Shown here: positions 5,501 through 5,890 of the stretch, one piece after another | How the letters are laid out: each line of letters begins with the position of its first letter | How positions within the stretch are numbered: position 1 is the first letter of the stretch | NCBI GenBank assembly: GCA_022785155.1 | Contig: JALFRH010000169.1 | Location: 1-5,890 of the forward strand | Source: Spirochaetales bacterium | GTDB taxonomy: Bacteria; Spirochaetota; Spirochaetia; Sphaerochaetales; Sphaerochaetaceae | Reading direction: 5' to 3' | DNA length: 5,890 bases | The notes under the pieces: model-generated | What the model was told of the DNA's origin: nothing | Database searches by the model: none | Seen by the model: only the letters and a program-made list of their open reading frames with translations | Program-made: the position numbers and the translations under genes

Positions 5501-5568
5501 GTTATTCCCTTCTTTATTCTTATTGTTTTCATATTTCCTGAAATTAACCGAGACCGTCCAATCCTCAA

Positions 5569-5890
5569 TTATTTCTTGTCTTTTTCTTCGTATGGTTTAT
5601 TCCATGAACCGATTTCAATGATGTTCCCTTCAGGATCAGCTATGAAACAGGTCCTTTGTCCCCAAGGTTCAGTTGTGGGCTCCAATAGAGATGTTGCTCC
5701 ATTGTCAATCGCCTTTTGATACTCTTCATCAACCTGGGAAAAAGAGTCGACATAGAGGGCCATCTCTGAATGGGCATTGATGCCTTTCAGGTATTCATAT
5801 CGCTTACCCGTCAATGTTTCAAAGTCCTTTCTTCCATATAAGAGGAAAAGAGTTCCGTCCTTTACAAGGTATACATTGTCTGTATTCTCA
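5569..5890 (-). CDS. VOC (glyoxalase/bleomycin-resistance fold) family protein; 5' end cut by window edge
   Basis: 106 residues are visible in one open frame that runs off the right edge. An internal TTG at 5814 could be mistaken for the start, but the frame upstream of it (NVYLVKDGTLFLLYGR) is good VOC sequence and must be included. The second beta-alpha-beta-beta-beta module is complete: HSEMALYVDSFSQVDEEYQKAIDNGA (40-65 of the visible part), then EPWGQRTCFIADPEGNIIEIGSW (74-96). The glutamate in NIIEIGSW is the usual metal ligand of the fold, and W-G-x-R-x4-DP-x-GN is typical of the dioxygenase/glyoxalase-like group. VOC proteins are normally about 125-140 residues, so roughly 20-30 N-terminal residues are missing. 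The reaction (lyase, dioxygenase or antibiotic binding) cannot be told. A charged tail EEKDKK ends the protein. The next gene starts 68 bases on. Confidence 0.88.
   Translation of the reverse strand, partial: ENTDNVYLVKDGTLFLLYGRKDFETLTGKRYEYLKGINAHSEMALYVDSFSQVDEEYQKAIDNGATSLLEPTTEPWGQRTCFIADPEGNIIEIGSWNKPYEEKDKK

Noticed and set aside
2533..5568. Integron-like cassette array (small co-oriented accessory genes)
   Set aside because: No integrase and no attC-like sites (paired RYYYAAC/GTTRRRY ends) were found in the gaps, and several genes overlap, which cassettes do not.
5569..5814. VOC gene beginning at an internal TTG
   Set aside because: The frame upstream of the TTG continues with good VOC sequence to the window edge, so the gene is truncated by the window rather than short.

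Overview
The window reads as part of a low-to-moderate GC Firmicutes chromosome, most likely a strictly anaerobic Clostridia- or Tissierellia-type bacterium. The grounds are A-rich purine ribosome binding sites (AAGGA/AGAAGGGA), AGA/ATA/GGA-rich codon use, tight gene packing, and families typical of anaerobic Firmicutes: an iron-sulfur-type old yellow enzyme relative, DUF3795, DUF523/TudS, and a small serine hydrolase. All genes lie on the minus strand, so transcription runs from high to low coordinates. I see no RNA gene, CRISPR array, insertion sequence or phage gene, and no taxon below this level can be assigned with confidence.

In transcription order: (1) 5890-5569, a VOC/glyoxalase-fold protein cut by the right edge; (2) 5500-5306, a 64-residue two-helix membrane protein, and (3) 5328-4390, a four-helix membrane protein fused to a C-terminal flavodoxin-like domain, the two genes overlapping; (4) a 225-base gap with a weak terminator-like hairpin, an inverted repeat and a weak promoter candidate; (5) 4164-3538, a small alpha/beta hydrolase; (6) 3439-3135, a broken GNAT acetyltransferase whose beginning and end remain but whose middle, including the acetyl-CoA site, is gone; (7) 3138-2533, an isoprenylcysteine methyltransferase-like membrane protein; (8) 2528-2187, a DUF3795 protein with 11 cysteines; (9) 2190-1768, a DUF523 (TudS-type) protein; (10) 1743-1582, a 53-residue piece matching the C-terminal half of a YbaN/DUF454 membrane protein; (11) a 271-base gap with a possible terminator, an extended -10 element and a near-perfect 20-bp palindrome; (12) 1310-1, an NADH:flavin oxidoreductase of the old yellow enzyme superfamily with a C-terminal cysteine cluster, cut by the left edge.

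Genes 6 to 9 form one tightly coupled unit (ATGA overlap, 4-base gap, ATGA overlap), with fragment 10 starting 24 bases after it. The unit mixes a membrane methyltransferase with two cysteine-rich, probably metal- or iron-sulfur-binding proteins. Genes 2 and 3 form a second coupled pair, which probably puts a flavin domain at the membrane. The oxidoreductase appears to have its own control region. No known multi-gene pathway joins all of these. The clearest unusual features are the decayed genes (GNAT remnant, DUF454 remnant), the membrane-flavodoxin fusion, and the palindrome before the oxidoreductase. I do not see convincing evidence for a complete new system.
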